DNA of 64,000 nucleotides, from contig JAVHKY010000025.1 of NCBI GenBank assembly GCA_035079385.1, positions 13,366,501 to 13,430,500 of the forward strand, written 5' to 3'. The position numbers and the translations under genes are program-made. Within the stretch, counting starts at the first letter, position 1; every line of letters begins with the position of its first letter. Shown here piece by piece: positions 25,446 through 36,898 of the stretch. The stretch comes from Aspidiotus rigidus. Taxonomy: Eukaryota > Arthropoda > Insecta > Hemiptera > Diaspididae. The notes under the pieces are model-generated. The model saw only the letters and a program-made list of their open reading frames with translations. It did not search any database and was not told the origin of the DNA.

Positions 25446-25598
25446 TAAAATCCAGAACTGTCTTAGAAATCCAGAACTGTCCTAGAAATCCAGAAATGTC
25501 TTAGAAATTCAGAACTGTCTTAGAAATCCAGAAATGAGAAATCTAGAAATGAGAAATCCAGAAATGTCTTAGAAATCCAGAAATGTCTTAGAACATAC
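25446..25598 (+). repeat. Minisatellite of ~22-bp units
   Basis: About seven copies of aaatccagaactgtcttag with small variants (aaatgtcttag, gaaatgagaaatcc), spaced 19-23 bases apart. Confidence 0.85.
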
Positions 25599-25915
25599 AT
25601 TACCCCTCTACTAATACTTCCTACCATTTCGGCGTACTTTTTTTGGATGTTCACGGCAGGTCCAATCTTGTTAACCACAACATTAGCAAGAGTCTCTTGG
25701 TTCTTAAGAGGGGGAGAGGCTAAATTTCAACCCTTTCTCCAACAGGTTCACCTCATCAGAATTAAGCTCAACTTTACTATAAATGATGATTCGCGGCTGG
25801 AACTGCTGGACTATTTTATCTCCAGCACGGTCTTTTTTCTCAGCCATAGCTTTAGAACTCTGCAGGGAGTCAAGTTTACGATTTTTCTTTTCTTTTAGGT
25901 ATCGCGACAGTCACC

Positions 25916-26250
25916 ATTCACCGGTACTATAAAAGATTCAAACTCACCAGGGTGAAGGAGGGCAGAAAGTCTTGAGTGAACCAGCAGATTAAGTCTTGTA
26001 GTGACGTTCATCTGTCCTTACCACCTCCTCAGTTCAGTTCTTATCCATTTGACCGTTATGTAACCTTCCAATTTTTTTGTGGTGGAGTGGCTGCCCGAAG
26101 AGAAACGGAATTTCACGAAATTTGGTTAAGGTGGAATTCAAGACACTTGCGCAAGAACCAGATATGTGAGGAGTACAACACACGTTGGATGCGAAACTTT
26201 CGCAACATGTCGCTACTCTTTTGTAGAGTACAACTTTTGTATCGAGAAAA
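25916..26250 (+). mobile_element. Probable Penelope-like terminal fragment
   Basis: The reverse complement of 25920-25975 shares about 50 bases with the region just upstream of the frame of the Penelope-like element at 37.6 kb (tttctgccctccttcaccct, then gaatctt and tatagta). The stretch near 26206-26245 (tcgctactcttttgtagagt, acaacttttgtat) matches the terminal repeat of that element. No reverse transcriptase or endonuclease motif is present, so this looks like a solo or truncated terminal region. Confidence 0.5.
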
Positions 26251-26264
26251 GTTGACTTCCGAGC

Positions 26265-26520
26265 GATACATGGTGGAAAGAGGGCTTCGAATGATTCCAA
26301 CCACTGAGTTCTAGACGAAAAGAGGGATAACTTGAAAAATCTCCATTTATCTAATTGTACAATAGAAAGGGAGAAGCTTGGAAAACTTTCGAGTCCAGAC
26401 TTATATATAAGAGGGGGGGGGGGATAATGCCGCTCATCGAGAAATAAAAAATTCTAACAAATAATCGATACCAATCAATCATTATAAAAATCAAAAACTC
26501 CTCCATAAAACAGGTCCCTC
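26265..26520 (+). repeat. Degenerate copy of the 43-bp family
   Basis: Decayed body units (gagggataacttgaaaaat, gagaagcttggaaaacttt) are followed by ctccataaaacaggtccct, the inverse of the family tail. Confidence 0.5.
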
Positions 26521-28640
26521 CCTCGCCTCATTCAACGTACTTATAATAAAGGAGATTCCACGAGCAGAAAACGAAGTAAAGCTAGGAGAGTTTTATCTTC
26601 CACTTCGGTACAGTACAACTTCATAACATCGCTTCAGATTTCGAAACCACACTTCAAAAAATATGTCACCACCAAACAAGTCACACGGTATATCAGATCG
26701 AAAATCGAGAGAAAGCCTCGCTAATTTTACGCGATAGAAATTGGGAATTATGTCACTCACCGCATCAGTCGTAGCTTATTATAGAGTTAGCATAAAGGCC
26801 TGTGTATAAGAAATCCTCGGCGGAGTTCGTATCTAAATATTGTCGAGGTTTCTGCGGAGCAACCACATCCGCAGTGTCGAAACTGATGGAGATTAATCGA
26901 AGTCTTGCCTACAATTTTAGGAACACCCACACACACACTGTTACATTGCGAAGATTTGTATACGTTTAAAGTTGAATACCGTCGTCAACGTTTTTAGCTC
27001 GTTAATTCTACCCCCGTGCAAAGTAATATCCTCCGTGGTACGACGACATCTTCGTGGTTCGTGCGCTCCTAGGCGCGATAGCTCGAAATATAGACGAGAG
27101 ACAGCGCCAGAACGTTTGCAACTTTTCAAATACATAGAATATCTGTTAAAGGTAAACGACTCTAAAGAACTGATGAGGCAGTAAGATGAAGAGAAATTTT
27201 TTGTTTATTTCTTAAAAGAGTTCGCATGCTACAAAGGGACGAAAGAAAGCCGCGTTCTAACCCGAAATTTAGCACTCGTAATCATAACAACGCCATTATA
27301 ACGAAAAGAAACAGTCCTATACATGAGAAAGTCTCTCTACGTTGCCCGAGGAAAATTCGGTGCCTTTCTTTAAGGGCGCTCGAGAAATGAGCGGTAAGTA
27401 TTCATCTCATCAAAACGTTAAAAACTCTGCCCGCACCCTCGTCGCGTTCTCGAATTACAAATCAATTGTTAACGATGACGGTTTGTGGGGCATTTCATTA
27501 TTTGTAGCATAATTTACCATCTCGAATCAAGTCTAAATGTTCGAGTCGAGTATAATGTCTTTGTTGCGAAGAAATTGTAGAGATGAAAATTCATTCTACG
27601 CCGAGAAGAAAATTCTCCGACAAAGTAGAATTGGTTTAATTAACGTGTAGAAGTACGTTGTATCATTCAGTCGACGCAAAACAACGGTTTACCAAAATCA
27701 AAAAGAGGTTCGAAAGGAATGAAAAATTGATACTCAACTATGAGCCTTCAAGTTTTGTTACTGTCAACTTTACCTACTTCAATCGTGCAATTAATTCTTT
27801 CTTCAAAATCATTTCTCCTTGTTTTTCAAACGTTCAAACATTTCAATGCGAAGCCTACTTTCCTCAAAAAAAAATCTGATAATTGATACTAATAAGAATT
27901 TTTCATCGAGATTTGTTGGAAAGAAAATCGAGACCGTGCGTTGAAGTATGACAACCTAACACAAGAATTTGAAGCACCAGCCTCAAATTTCAACACTAGA
28001 GCTTTTAACGATGATGGAGGGAGAGAGACAGAGAAGAAGAAATTGTGACTCGACTGGAATATAGTACCTTTTTTTCGATATGATATTCGGTCAAGTAGAA
28101 TCGCAATTTATACGAATTTATTGACATATTCTCAAATATTCAATTAATCGTGTTTACATAAAACGACGAAGGTCCGTCTTTTGTATTACAGGAGTTTTTT
28201 GTGTATTAACCTCAGGTCGTATACACATTTAAAAAGTAATCAACTCCGTTCTTAAACTTAAATACAGTTTACTGTACAAATGTTGACTAGGAGTAGTGAG
28301 CCGAAAAAGTTTGACAGTAGGTACTCAAAAAACTGTTGAGCGAGTAAAAGTTTTAATTTTGTGACGTAAAAATACGCGTAATATACAGACCGAGTACATG
28401 ATTAAAATTTTTTATTCGTAGATCTTTGGGCGGAATTACAAAATTCAGTTCTTGTCGGCAATTTTTTTGGAACCTACATCAGAAAGCCTTTCTAATATTT
28501 TTTTCTATTCATCAATACAATAGAATAGCGGGATGGTCATTGTAGCTCAATGATCGATAAAAATCGATTATTTGTGCGAAATTTTCCCAACACCTTTCCG
28601 CATATCTATAGTCGATGATCGGAAGTTTTTCCTGTTCCTT
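26521..28640. other. Non-genic stretch
   Basis: No supported gene. Overlapping opposite-strand frames at 26941-27184 are not convincing. Confidence 0.4.
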
Positions 28641-28687
28641 CCTCTTCTATAGGGCTCCCATATTCTCTCCTTTAGAGTATATTACTT

Positions 28688-28723
28688 GACCCCGAAGATG
28701 GTAGTTGTAACTACCGAAACGTC
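28688..28723 (+). ncRNA. Hammerhead-ribozyme-like motif
   Basis: The order is gac, then ccgaaga, an 8-bp-scale hairpin (tggtag-ttgtaa-ctacc), then gaaac and gtcg. This resembles a minimal hammerhead core (CUGANGA, stem II, GAAA, closing stem) as found in the terminal repeats of Penelope-like elements, but the U of CUGA is C here, so cleavage would probably be impaired. The same layout occurs at the ends of the Penelope-like element at 55.2-57.0 kb. Confidence 0.4.
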
Positions 28724-28779
28724 GCTCCTTTTTTAATTTGTTTTATGTCGACGGCAGTGCCGCATAATAAAAAAATTCA

Positions 28780-29140
28780 TATATATAATTCAATGGTCGA
28801 ATTTGTCTCGTCCACATCGTCCAAATTCAAAATTTCTTATTCCTTCCCTCTTCACTAATAAGTTCATAAGTTCCCCCCTAGATAGTGGAATTTTTTCAAG
28901 TCCTCCATCCGATGTGTATATCTTAGTGCTCCAAATTTTTTAAAGTCCTCTTAAGTAGACTGAAATTAAAAATTTTCCAAATCTTCCTTGTAATTATGAA
29001 AAGTAATATTCCCCTTCATGATATACAACTCAATCAACGAATTTTCTCTACACCCTTCTCTCATACATACATTTTTTCAAGTCTTTTCAGCTAATATATT
29101 TTGTAGGGGTTTTCAGGATTTTTTTTTCGGAATCAGCGTT
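28780..29140 (-). repeat. Degenerate inverse copies of the 43-bp family
   Basis: Diverged segments such as gatagtggaattttttcaag, tcctcc and ctcaatcaacgaattttc alternate in the inverse orientation of the body unit. The match is weak. Confidence 0.35.
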
Positions 29141-29407
29141 AAATTTCGTTAACAAATCGAGTAAAATATATACGAGTATGAAAGTTGAAGCGATTTTTTT
29201 CATCTTTGGAAAGTTTGGCAATTTGATCAATTTTTGGCACATTTTGGTTCGTTCCTTCATTCAAAAAAGATATCGAATCTCCGCATTGGTCCTAAATCAA
29301 AGATAAAATATTGAAACACCAATTTTGTAATTTTGAAGTACATTATCTAATATTTTGCGTTTTTGCGTTGGAATAGATTCAGCGCAAACTCCCACCTAAC
29401 TGGTAAC

Positions 29408-29540
29408 ATCATTTGGCCTCACCCGCTATAATGAGAGCGGAAACTTGAAAAAATTATGACCATTGAGCTACAAATATTTAGGGGGGGGGGGACCTGAAGA
29501 GATCTGGATTTCCAAGCTATTATATATAGTAGGCGGAGGA
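29408..29540 (+). repeat. Short 43-bp family fragment
   Basis: Two diverged body units: gaaacttgaaaaaattatg with attgagctac, then gacctgaagagatctggat with tccaagctattatata. Confidence 0.45.
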
Positions 29541-29577
29541 CAGTGACTTTCTTGTTTCAAGCAGATATCAATATAAT

Positions 29578-30145
29578 CAAAGCCCGGATTCCTCGGCATT
29601 TGTCGAATCATTCTGCTACAGGCGGAAAGCTTGAAAATCAGATAGAAGTTCATTTTACGGGTAATGGGGCCTATAAAACAAATTTTATCTTGCCGAAAAA
29701 CGCCGAAAATGGAATAAATGCCGAGAACGGGGTTTAAAGCCGAATAAGGCCAAAAATGACCATTTTGTTAAATTTCGTTCAAAATTATAAAATTTCGGAC
29801 AAAATTAGCTGAATTTCGCTTAAAATTCACCAATCATGGTGAAAATTGACCTTTTTTTTTGAAAATATTATTTTTAGTCCAAAGTTGAAAAATTAGAAAT
29901 ATTTTAATTGAAAGTTTGTTAGGATTTTTTCTTGATGAGTTTAATCCCCAAAATGCTTTCATTTTTGTCAAAATCATGTAATATTGGTTGTAAATTGGAT
30001 AATTCTAGGCGTGAATTTGTAAAAGCACTAAAGCACTAAAAACGAATGTTTTTTTCATTTTTTTTTTTAAATGCCGAATAATGCCGAAAATGCAACATGA
30101 AGTGCCGAAACGTTTCATTTTAAGGGCCGAAAAATCCGGGCTTTG
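29578..30145. mobile_element. Non-autonomous hAT-like DNA transposon
   Basis: The ends form terminal inverted repeats: caaagcccggatt on the left and aatccgggctttg on the right, extending into cggc/gccg sequence. The flanking octamers aatataat and gatgtaat agree at six of eight positions, as expected for an old 8-bp target-site duplication typical of hAT elements. The interior is repetitive (gccgaaaa, aatgccgaataatgccg) and AT-rich, with no transposase frame. Length is 568 bp. Confidence 0.65.
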
Positions 30146-30149
30146 GATG

Positions 30150-30873
30150 TAATTATTGATTTTGAGACATTTACCAATCTTATTTAAAAATGAATATTGA
30201 ATTAAATAATTAAGAGGTAGACATTATTTATTGAATAGAATTTTGAGTAATTTTGAACTTTATTCATTTATTTAATAATATACTTTGGAAATTTAAAATA
30301 TCATCATAAAAATAATTTTGGTACTTGGTTTTTTATATCAATAAAATATAAGTTGGTTATATATTTTATATTCTTTACCAAAAATAATTCATAATACTGT
30401 ACGTACTATTTTTAACATTGATTTACGTAACAAATTTAAAATTTTACCTATTGATCAATTTTTTTTATTTGTACTTTTCAATTTTATTTCTATAATATTT
30501 GATAAATTTTTTAGTACAAATAAATTATTTTTTTCACTTTTATGATACCGGTAGGTATCAATTGATCTCAGAATTATAATCGGTTTTTTTTTTTTTTATT
30601 TTTTTTCTTCTTTCTTTTTTTCTTCATGTATAGGCCTATTATATGATCACAATGGCGATTATCTTACATATTGAGGACATAATTTTCAGAGTTGTTCTAT
30701 GGCTTGTTAACTAAAATAATAGGTAATGAATACGTGATTATTTAAATCTTTATTGATTTTAAAAATTCTGGATTTTGTTTTTTTCGATAGTTTTATACAG
30801 GCTATATACATATAAAATATAACAATAAAGAAACTTTATTTTAAAAAAAATAATTCAATTTGCTTTAAGTAAA
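30150..30873. other. Extremely AT-rich stretch
   Basis: Long AT runs and a T-rich tract at 30585-30625. The composition is like the mitochondrial insert that follows, so some of it could also be of mitochondrial origin, but no mitochondrial gene could be read here. Confidence 0.35.
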
Positions 30874-31020
30874 TTATTTTTAAATTTATTTATAATAAAA
30901 TTAATTTTATATCTAAGTTTAATTGGAATAGTTTATTATTTAATATCAATTTTTTTAGTTTTAGATTTAAAATTAATAATTGCTATATCATCAGTAATTT
31001 ATATAAATTTTTCTTTATTT
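30874..31020 (+). pseudogene. Nuclear mitochondrial insert, ND4 fragment
   Basis: Read with the invertebrate mitochondrial code, 49 codons stay open and end in a segment with LDLKLMIAMSSVIYMN. This matches the conserved NADH dehydrogenase subunit 4 motif (TDLKSLIAYSSVSHM), preceded by a hydrophobic segment as in ND4. Base composition is far more AT-rich than the surroundings. The first stop follows at 31021. A fragment this small inside nuclear repeats is best explained as a NUMT. Confidence 0.65.
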
Positions 31021-31023
31021 TAA

Positions 31024-33090
31024 GAATATTTGTATATTTGGTGTAAGCTTCACAATTTTAATTTTAAGACGCAACGTTTTTGCCATACCTACTGGTCTTC
31101 TGGTCTTCTTGGAGTAAGTGAGAATGAAAAAAAGAGAATGGTGTGTGAAATGATGGAAGTGATAGAGAAGAATACCTCTTATCAATTTTAAAACTTTTGT
31201 ACGAAATTTGAACCATCTATGCATAATATTATTCTCGTATCATTAAAAAATATTGTGATGAGAACCATAATGAATAATGTAGCCTACTCACTCTGTTTGT
31301 ATTTGTCTTTTCTTCTTCATAATTACGGGTTCAGTTCTTTATTGAAATTGTGAAGTTTGGAGCCAAATTATAACTTTAAACAATTAAAAAATTTTCACGA
31401 ATAAATATTATAGCTACGCAAAATTATTTAAATAATATATTGAATTTTACCTTCAATGAATAAATTTAGTTTGACAAATTTTTTTTTATTTATTTTTTTT
31501 TATTTTAATTAACGAGCTACTAGCAGCCTGCCTTCAGGGCTATGAGCTCGGCTATTTTAATAACCTAAATTGACTGAAAAAAATACATACCCAGACAGTC
31601 AGAATTATAGTTTTAATTACTACTAATAAACTTTCATCAATTATTAATAATTTTGATCTCATTACTTATTTTCAATATTATCCTAAATTTCGACAATAAT
31701 CTTTAAGAAATCATTTTTACTCGCGAATTGTTCTTTAGCATTAGGATAGGCAATCATAGAGAGAATAAGTTTACAGGTGTGGATATTTCTAAAACAAATC
31801 ACAAGTACTTTTTTTCTGCCTAAAAATGACGTAATCCCGTAAGGTACGTGTGAATAGAGTTTTTCAAATTCACGCATGAAACTTGACTCTTTTTTTTCTT
31901 TATTGATATACAAGGGATGATGATAACGATCAAATTATATTGTAAATTTTTTTCGCACGGAAAGAGTATTTTTAATTTTGAATTCTGCTAAAGATGCGAA
32001 AAATATTTAAATTTCGTTATTCGCGTTTGAGTTTTTGCACGAGCTTTTGAAAAACGTTGCGCTGAAACGGTGACATTCATTCTCTCTTTTTTTTTCACCG
32101 TTCTACATTATTATTGTTCAGAAATCTCCACGTGCCTGTTAAGGCAGTTTTCTTGACAGTTTTACGTCTCTTTTTTTCCTTTCTAACGATAATGATGCTT
32201 TTTACCGAATTAATTCTAGCATATTGTACAAGTCTTCAATTATTACCCGCACACACTCACAACCAAATTTCGGAGAAAAATTTTCAGTTTGTCGTCAATT
32301 CGCGTCCTACTCGACGCACTGACTATCGTTTGAGTGATCCTCCAAAATGAATGTCTCACCGTTCGAAATCTTATTTATTATATTTCGAAAATTGTCGCAT
32401 AACCTCGAGGGAAAAACGAGAGCGTGATGTGAATTTAACGAATATCGCGATGAGGAAAAAGTTTCTTTTATTCATCGTCGTTATACAGTTGTTGTTTTTT
32501 TTTTTTTTTTTTTTTTTTTTTGCGGGATATCAGTAAGTGATACGAAGGTTTGATAAGTGTAAAATTATTGGTCAGGCACGAGCAAGAGAGTGCACGCTTT
32601 CGAAACATTTGTGCGTTTTGGAATGAGGCACGTGCCGATTTCGATCAAACTTTAGGGCAAAAGTTGTTCTCTTTTTTGTGTCCTCTCTTTGTGGAGTACG
32701 TAAACTTTATTAACTATCGACCTTTTATCAAAGCCGCCGTCGATAAAAAAAAGGCTGATTTTTGCGAAATGAATTAATATGCAGAAATTTCGATTGATCT
32801 AAAAACAAATTGCTCTTATAAGTTTCAGAATGATGATAAATTTTACGGAAATATTTGAAGTCGTTCAATATTGCAGCATTCTTCGAAAAAATGAATTAAC
32901 AGATCCCTGTCAGCCCATCATTTACGATGTCCCTTCAGAAAATCTCTTATTTCATTGATGAGTGCAAAATTTTACGAAACGAATTAGATACAAGTAGCAA
33001 AGTTTATCAAGATAAAGGTGCTTCACAACCATCCTGAAAAGATTGAACGCACCACTAATCAGGTGAAATTCGATCCATACCAGCAGTGCT
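31024..33090. other. Non-genic AT-rich stretch
   Basis: Contains T-rich tracts at about 31480-31505 and a run of about 27 T at 32493-32520. Short frames at 32114-32777 lack any recognisable domain. Confidence 0.4.
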
Positions 33091-33096
33091 TCTTTC

Positions 33097-33600
33097 ATGG
33101 TGATAGTATTGCCTCATGTCATCTCTGAAGGGACTAGACTTCATCAGAATCGACATGACATTTTGTTATCTTATAGTTCACACGCATACTCTCTTGACGA
33201 GGAAATATTTTCAGAACGCATCTGCAACAGAGCTTCCACATTTAAAGCGGAACTTATAACCCTAATTGCCTACCTTTTCCAACATTACCCAAACGGCAAA
33301 TTCCTTCTCCTCACTGACTCCCTCTCTTCACTTCATTCCCTTACAGACGCATACAACTCCAACCCAATCCTACAACGCATTCTCCTCATACATCATAAAG
33401 TCAATCAACCCTCAAATAATCCTCATATGGATCCCTGGACTTATTGGCCTCCCTAAACATGACGCCGCGCCGTTGATCAAGCCGCCAAACAAGCTTCCTC
33501 CCCTAACCAATAACTGATATTTATACCCTGTACTATCCCTAGACTGTAAAAATCACTACCGTCCACTCATCACCGAATCATGGAACTCACAATCTTAATC
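33097..33600 (+). pseudogene. LINE remnant with RNase H domain (I/Jockey-type)
   Basis: The first frame reads STFKAELITLIAYLF, GKFLLLTDSLSSLHSLTDAY and NPILQRILLI, the E-D core of the RNase H domain found in I- and Jockey-superfamily LINEs. After a frameshift near 33415 the overlapping frame continues with IWIPGLIGLPKHDAA, corresponding to the usual W-x-P-G-H-x-G ... N/H-D-x-A-D block, with the catalytic His changed (PGL). The reverse transcriptase is absent, so this is a dead 3' fragment. Confidence 0.75.
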
Positions 33601-34860
33601 AAAATATAGTTAATTACAGGAGTAGGACACATGTATGCCCTACTAACAACAGTTTGGAGTTATTATTTATTTAACCTTCATCAATGACCGTCTTGTTTGT
33701 ATACCAACTTTCGTTCGACAGTACCGAACTTCCACAGAAGTTGAAGTGTTACCCTCGACAAAACACGACGATTCTATAAAATAAATAAGTAATTCCGTGA
33801 AAGAAAATCAATTCTGATAAGCACACTTCGCATTGTTTTCTTTTTCGAACTACTTTTGCTGTCGGTATTTATTGTTCGAACATCATGTTACGTCGGAACG
33901 CTGGCAAAAGCTTGTTCAAATGGTCTCGAGGGATGTAATGAGGAATGAAATTTTCCAACAAGAACTCGCGCACATATGCTCGACGATGTTGAATAAAATG
34001 GCGCGACAAGATTCGCGATAGCTAACCTGAACCCTTGAACGTTAATACAACTTGTAGATACGTATGTACCAAAAGCCGCAAATAACGATGACTGAGTGGT
34101 TATCGTCGACCTTTTAGAGTCCTTGTTCCGCTTAGTTTTACTTCGAACAAAATGTGTGGAAAAAAATACGCAAAAAAAAGAGCCTTCTCCTCAGTTAATA
34201 ATACTTTGTAGCGTAAAATTATTACTTTATTGACTCACACGCAGAAGTATGTACGAACACGTGTATGCAGTTTGGAGCCCCTATTGTATCATTCTGGCGA
34301 TCGAGCACGAGCTTTATTATGGTTGGTCATGCGACGCATCTTCGGGGACTTCTTATCCCGATTCTTTAGGTTTGTATTTCCTATTTTCATCGAGTACCGG
34401 TATCTGTTAAAAATTTTCCACCGCATTTCCCTACTGGGCGTCATCACAATGTATTTTTTTATAGTTTATAATTACATCATTTTGAAAACTCTTATTATAG
34501 AGACAAAAACGGGAAGTCTTCGTGCCTTGAAATTTGTCACAATTCTTTGACTGTGGGCTAGACCCCCTTATCTAACCCCTGTATTAGTTCATAGTACTTA
34601 TGGCAGGACAAATTTGTATCTTGAGCATCATGCTTCGATAAAATATGATTTTACATGGTCTTTAGCTGGTGTTGGGCTACCTGAAGACGACACTAGCGAT
34701 CTTCAACAGATAACCCAGGAATTCCATGATAATATAAGGTAAATTGAGAAGAATGAGAGGTGTTTATTTTTGCTAGTCCCGAGAAAACGACTCGAACCCC
34801 TCCTCCCCCTCCCTTCCGCAATCCAATTTCCATTTTTAAACATCATCAGGGAAAAACGTG
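33601..34860. other. Non-genic stretch
   Basis: No supported gene. The 106-codon frame at 34230-34550 is hydrophobic at its end but has no recognisable domain or splice context. Confidence 0.4.
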
Positions 34861-34869
34861 CACCGGGTG

Positions 34870-35470
34870 TTCGGCTATAGATTAGAAAACTTGAGAAAAT
34901 TTCGACTCCTGAGCTAGAAATACATACACACGAACAGCAAGTTTAATGGAAAACGGCTGGGAATCTGATCTAGTTCAGAGATTAGGCAGAGTGGACTTTG
35001 ACCTAATTCTAGAGACTTGACGATCCTCGAGCTGTACAAAAAAACGACGGCTTCCTTAACAAAGTTGAACGAGGAACGCGGGGGAATCTGTTCTATGGGT
35101 CGAATTGGTCTTGGTATTAAAAATTCAAATTGAAACCTAAACAGCCTGAAAGTGAGAATTTTTCCAAGTCCCTTTTAGCGGGGAACCGGCTATCCCTTTT
35201 ATGGGGGCACTTCCAGAAAATTTTCGTCCACGAGCGCGAGCGAGGTTGATGACGTCACGGAGTGGGGAGGGAGACTTGAAAAAATTCCTACCTCCGAGCT
35301 ATATATGATAGGAGGGGGACTCGGAAAAATTTTGACCCTCTAGCCATATATGATAGGAAGGGGACTTAGAAAAATTCCCACCTGCGAGCTATATATGATA
35401 GAAGAGGAACTTGGAAAGCCGACGGCTTTCTTGAAATTGCAGCGCGTTCAAGTTGTCACGTCATGATTTT
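34870..35470 (+). repeat. Two joined copies of the 43-bp family (tail, then head and body)
   Basis: A tail (cggcttccttaacaaagttg, gaggaacgcgggggaatctg) at 35045-35095 is followed at 35177 by a full head: agcggggaaccggct, atcccttttatggggg, attttcgtccacgagcgcg and gatgacgtcacgga. Three or four body units with ctatatatgatagga follow to about 35415. Confidence 0.8.
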
Positions 35471-35499
35471 CAGGACTTAGAAAAACTTCAGGCTCTAGG

Positions 35500-35622
35500 G
35501 AACTGCAATGGCATCTAATTTTTCTATCATATATCACGGCTCGAAAGTCGAAGTTTTCTTTCAAATCCCTTTCCTATCATAAGCTCGAAAGTCGAAATTT
35601 TTCTAACTCAAAATACTTTGAT
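35500..35622 (-). repeat. Inverse 43-bp family body units
   Basis: Two inverse body units (ctatcatatatcacggctcg, gaaagtcgaagttttc and a second similar one) end where the Penelope-like element begins. Confidence 0.65.
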
Positions 35623-35837
35623 ACAAAAGTTGTGCTCTACGAGAGAGTAGCGAAATATTAAAACCACACTAAACAAACCACTACGATCTTTCGGTTAAGC
35701 ACGGAGCGCGAACGAAAGCGACTAATCCAACAACAACGAAGAAAGAGAAACCAACTTAAGGATCATGATTGAACCAGCAAGTCATCGAAGTGTGAATCAT
35801 TCTCATAGACTAGCTCAACCAGAGACTCATCATAAAT

Positions 35838-36239
35838 CTACCTGTTTAAGACGGTGAAGTCTTCATTATTCCGGTGACGTAAGATTTTCCATACGCTTGA
35901 AGTATGAGTTCTCCCTATGGAGGAGGGTACCAGACTCCTCATTGACTCTATTGCCACTTTCGATAAGGTGATCGGCAAAGGCCGACTCACCCAAGTTACC
36001 CTTCTCCCAAGTTTTTTTATGCTCATCGATTCCAATTTGGAGCTGACGGCCGCGGTCATTCCTATATAAACTCCGGGGCATTCGTTGCAGGCTATGCTGT
36101 AAACACCACTCCTCTCGGTTAGAGGAATAGGGTCCTTTAGTTTTACAGATAAACTTTTTACCGTGTTGGTATTATAATATGCCGGACGGAACCCGAAAGG
36201 ACTGAGCATGCGGCCCCACTTCAACGAAAACCTACCCAA
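35838..36239 (-). pseudogene. PLE-2 GIY-YIG endonuclease, frameshifted
   Basis: The frame reads FGFRPAYYNTNTVKSL, DPIPLTERSGVYSIAC and NECPGVYIG (GIY-YIG with the CxxC pair), then shifts. The continuation GNLGESAFADHLIESGN and LLHRENSYFKRM is in the overlapping frame 36081-35866. The endonuclease is therefore broken. Confidence 0.85.
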
Positions 36240-36284
36240 GTAAGGAAGTCTAATCCAACGTTTCCTCCTATCTAGGTGTGAATC

Positions 36285-36836
36285 CTAGGGGAGGGAGGTG
36301 GTGGAATCGAGGCTTTTTCTAGTAAGCCTCCTACGGACCATTAGACCGATGTCCACCCTCACTTCATTCACTATGGCCAGGTGCTTAATCGTTCTTAGTT
36401 CCTTTTGGAAAACGTCCTGACTCAAAAGAATATGAGTCAGGCGATAGATCAAGCTATTGAAGGTAGCGATCTTATGTGCTGCTGGACAGAAGGACGACCC
36501 GTGGATTGTAATATCGGTCGACGATTCTTTTCTATAAATTCCAAATTCATGGACGCCATCTCTAACGAAAATGGACAACTTAAAAAAATGTATTAATGAG
36601 CCACCAACTTCCAGGGTGAATTTTATGGAAGGGTATTGGCTATTTAAGTAAGTGAGAAACTCACTAAGCAGCTTTACTGGACTGGTCCACGCACAAAGTA
36701 TGTCGTCCACATATATATGCCAGTAAAAGACATGATTTAACAGCATTTGGCCTGAGCAAAACAAATCGATCTCAAATTTGGACATGAATACCTCGGATAT
36801 TAGAGAGCCCAAGGGAGAACCCATGGGGGTCCCCAC
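36285..36836 (-). pseudogene. PLE-2 reverse transcriptase, catalytic YVDD half
   Basis: Contains GTPMGSPLGSLISEVFMSKF, then HIYVDDILCAW with both catalytic aspartates, then a thumb-like region similar along its length to PLE-1 (for example HKIATFNSLIYRLTHI). The start is a codon inside the domain, so the real reading frame entered from upstream. Confidence 0.85.
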
Positions 36837-36898
36837 CTCATCCGGGAACTCAAAAATTTTCCCTTCAAATTTGCAGAAGTTGGTAGTCCAACAAAGCC

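Noticed and set aside
25446..25598. Regularly spaced repeats resembling a CRISPR array
   Set aside because: Units are contiguous without unique spacers and the genome is eukaryotic.
34787..34800. Possible tRNA B-box-like gactcgaacccc
   Set aside because: No matching A-box or cloverleaf stems around it.
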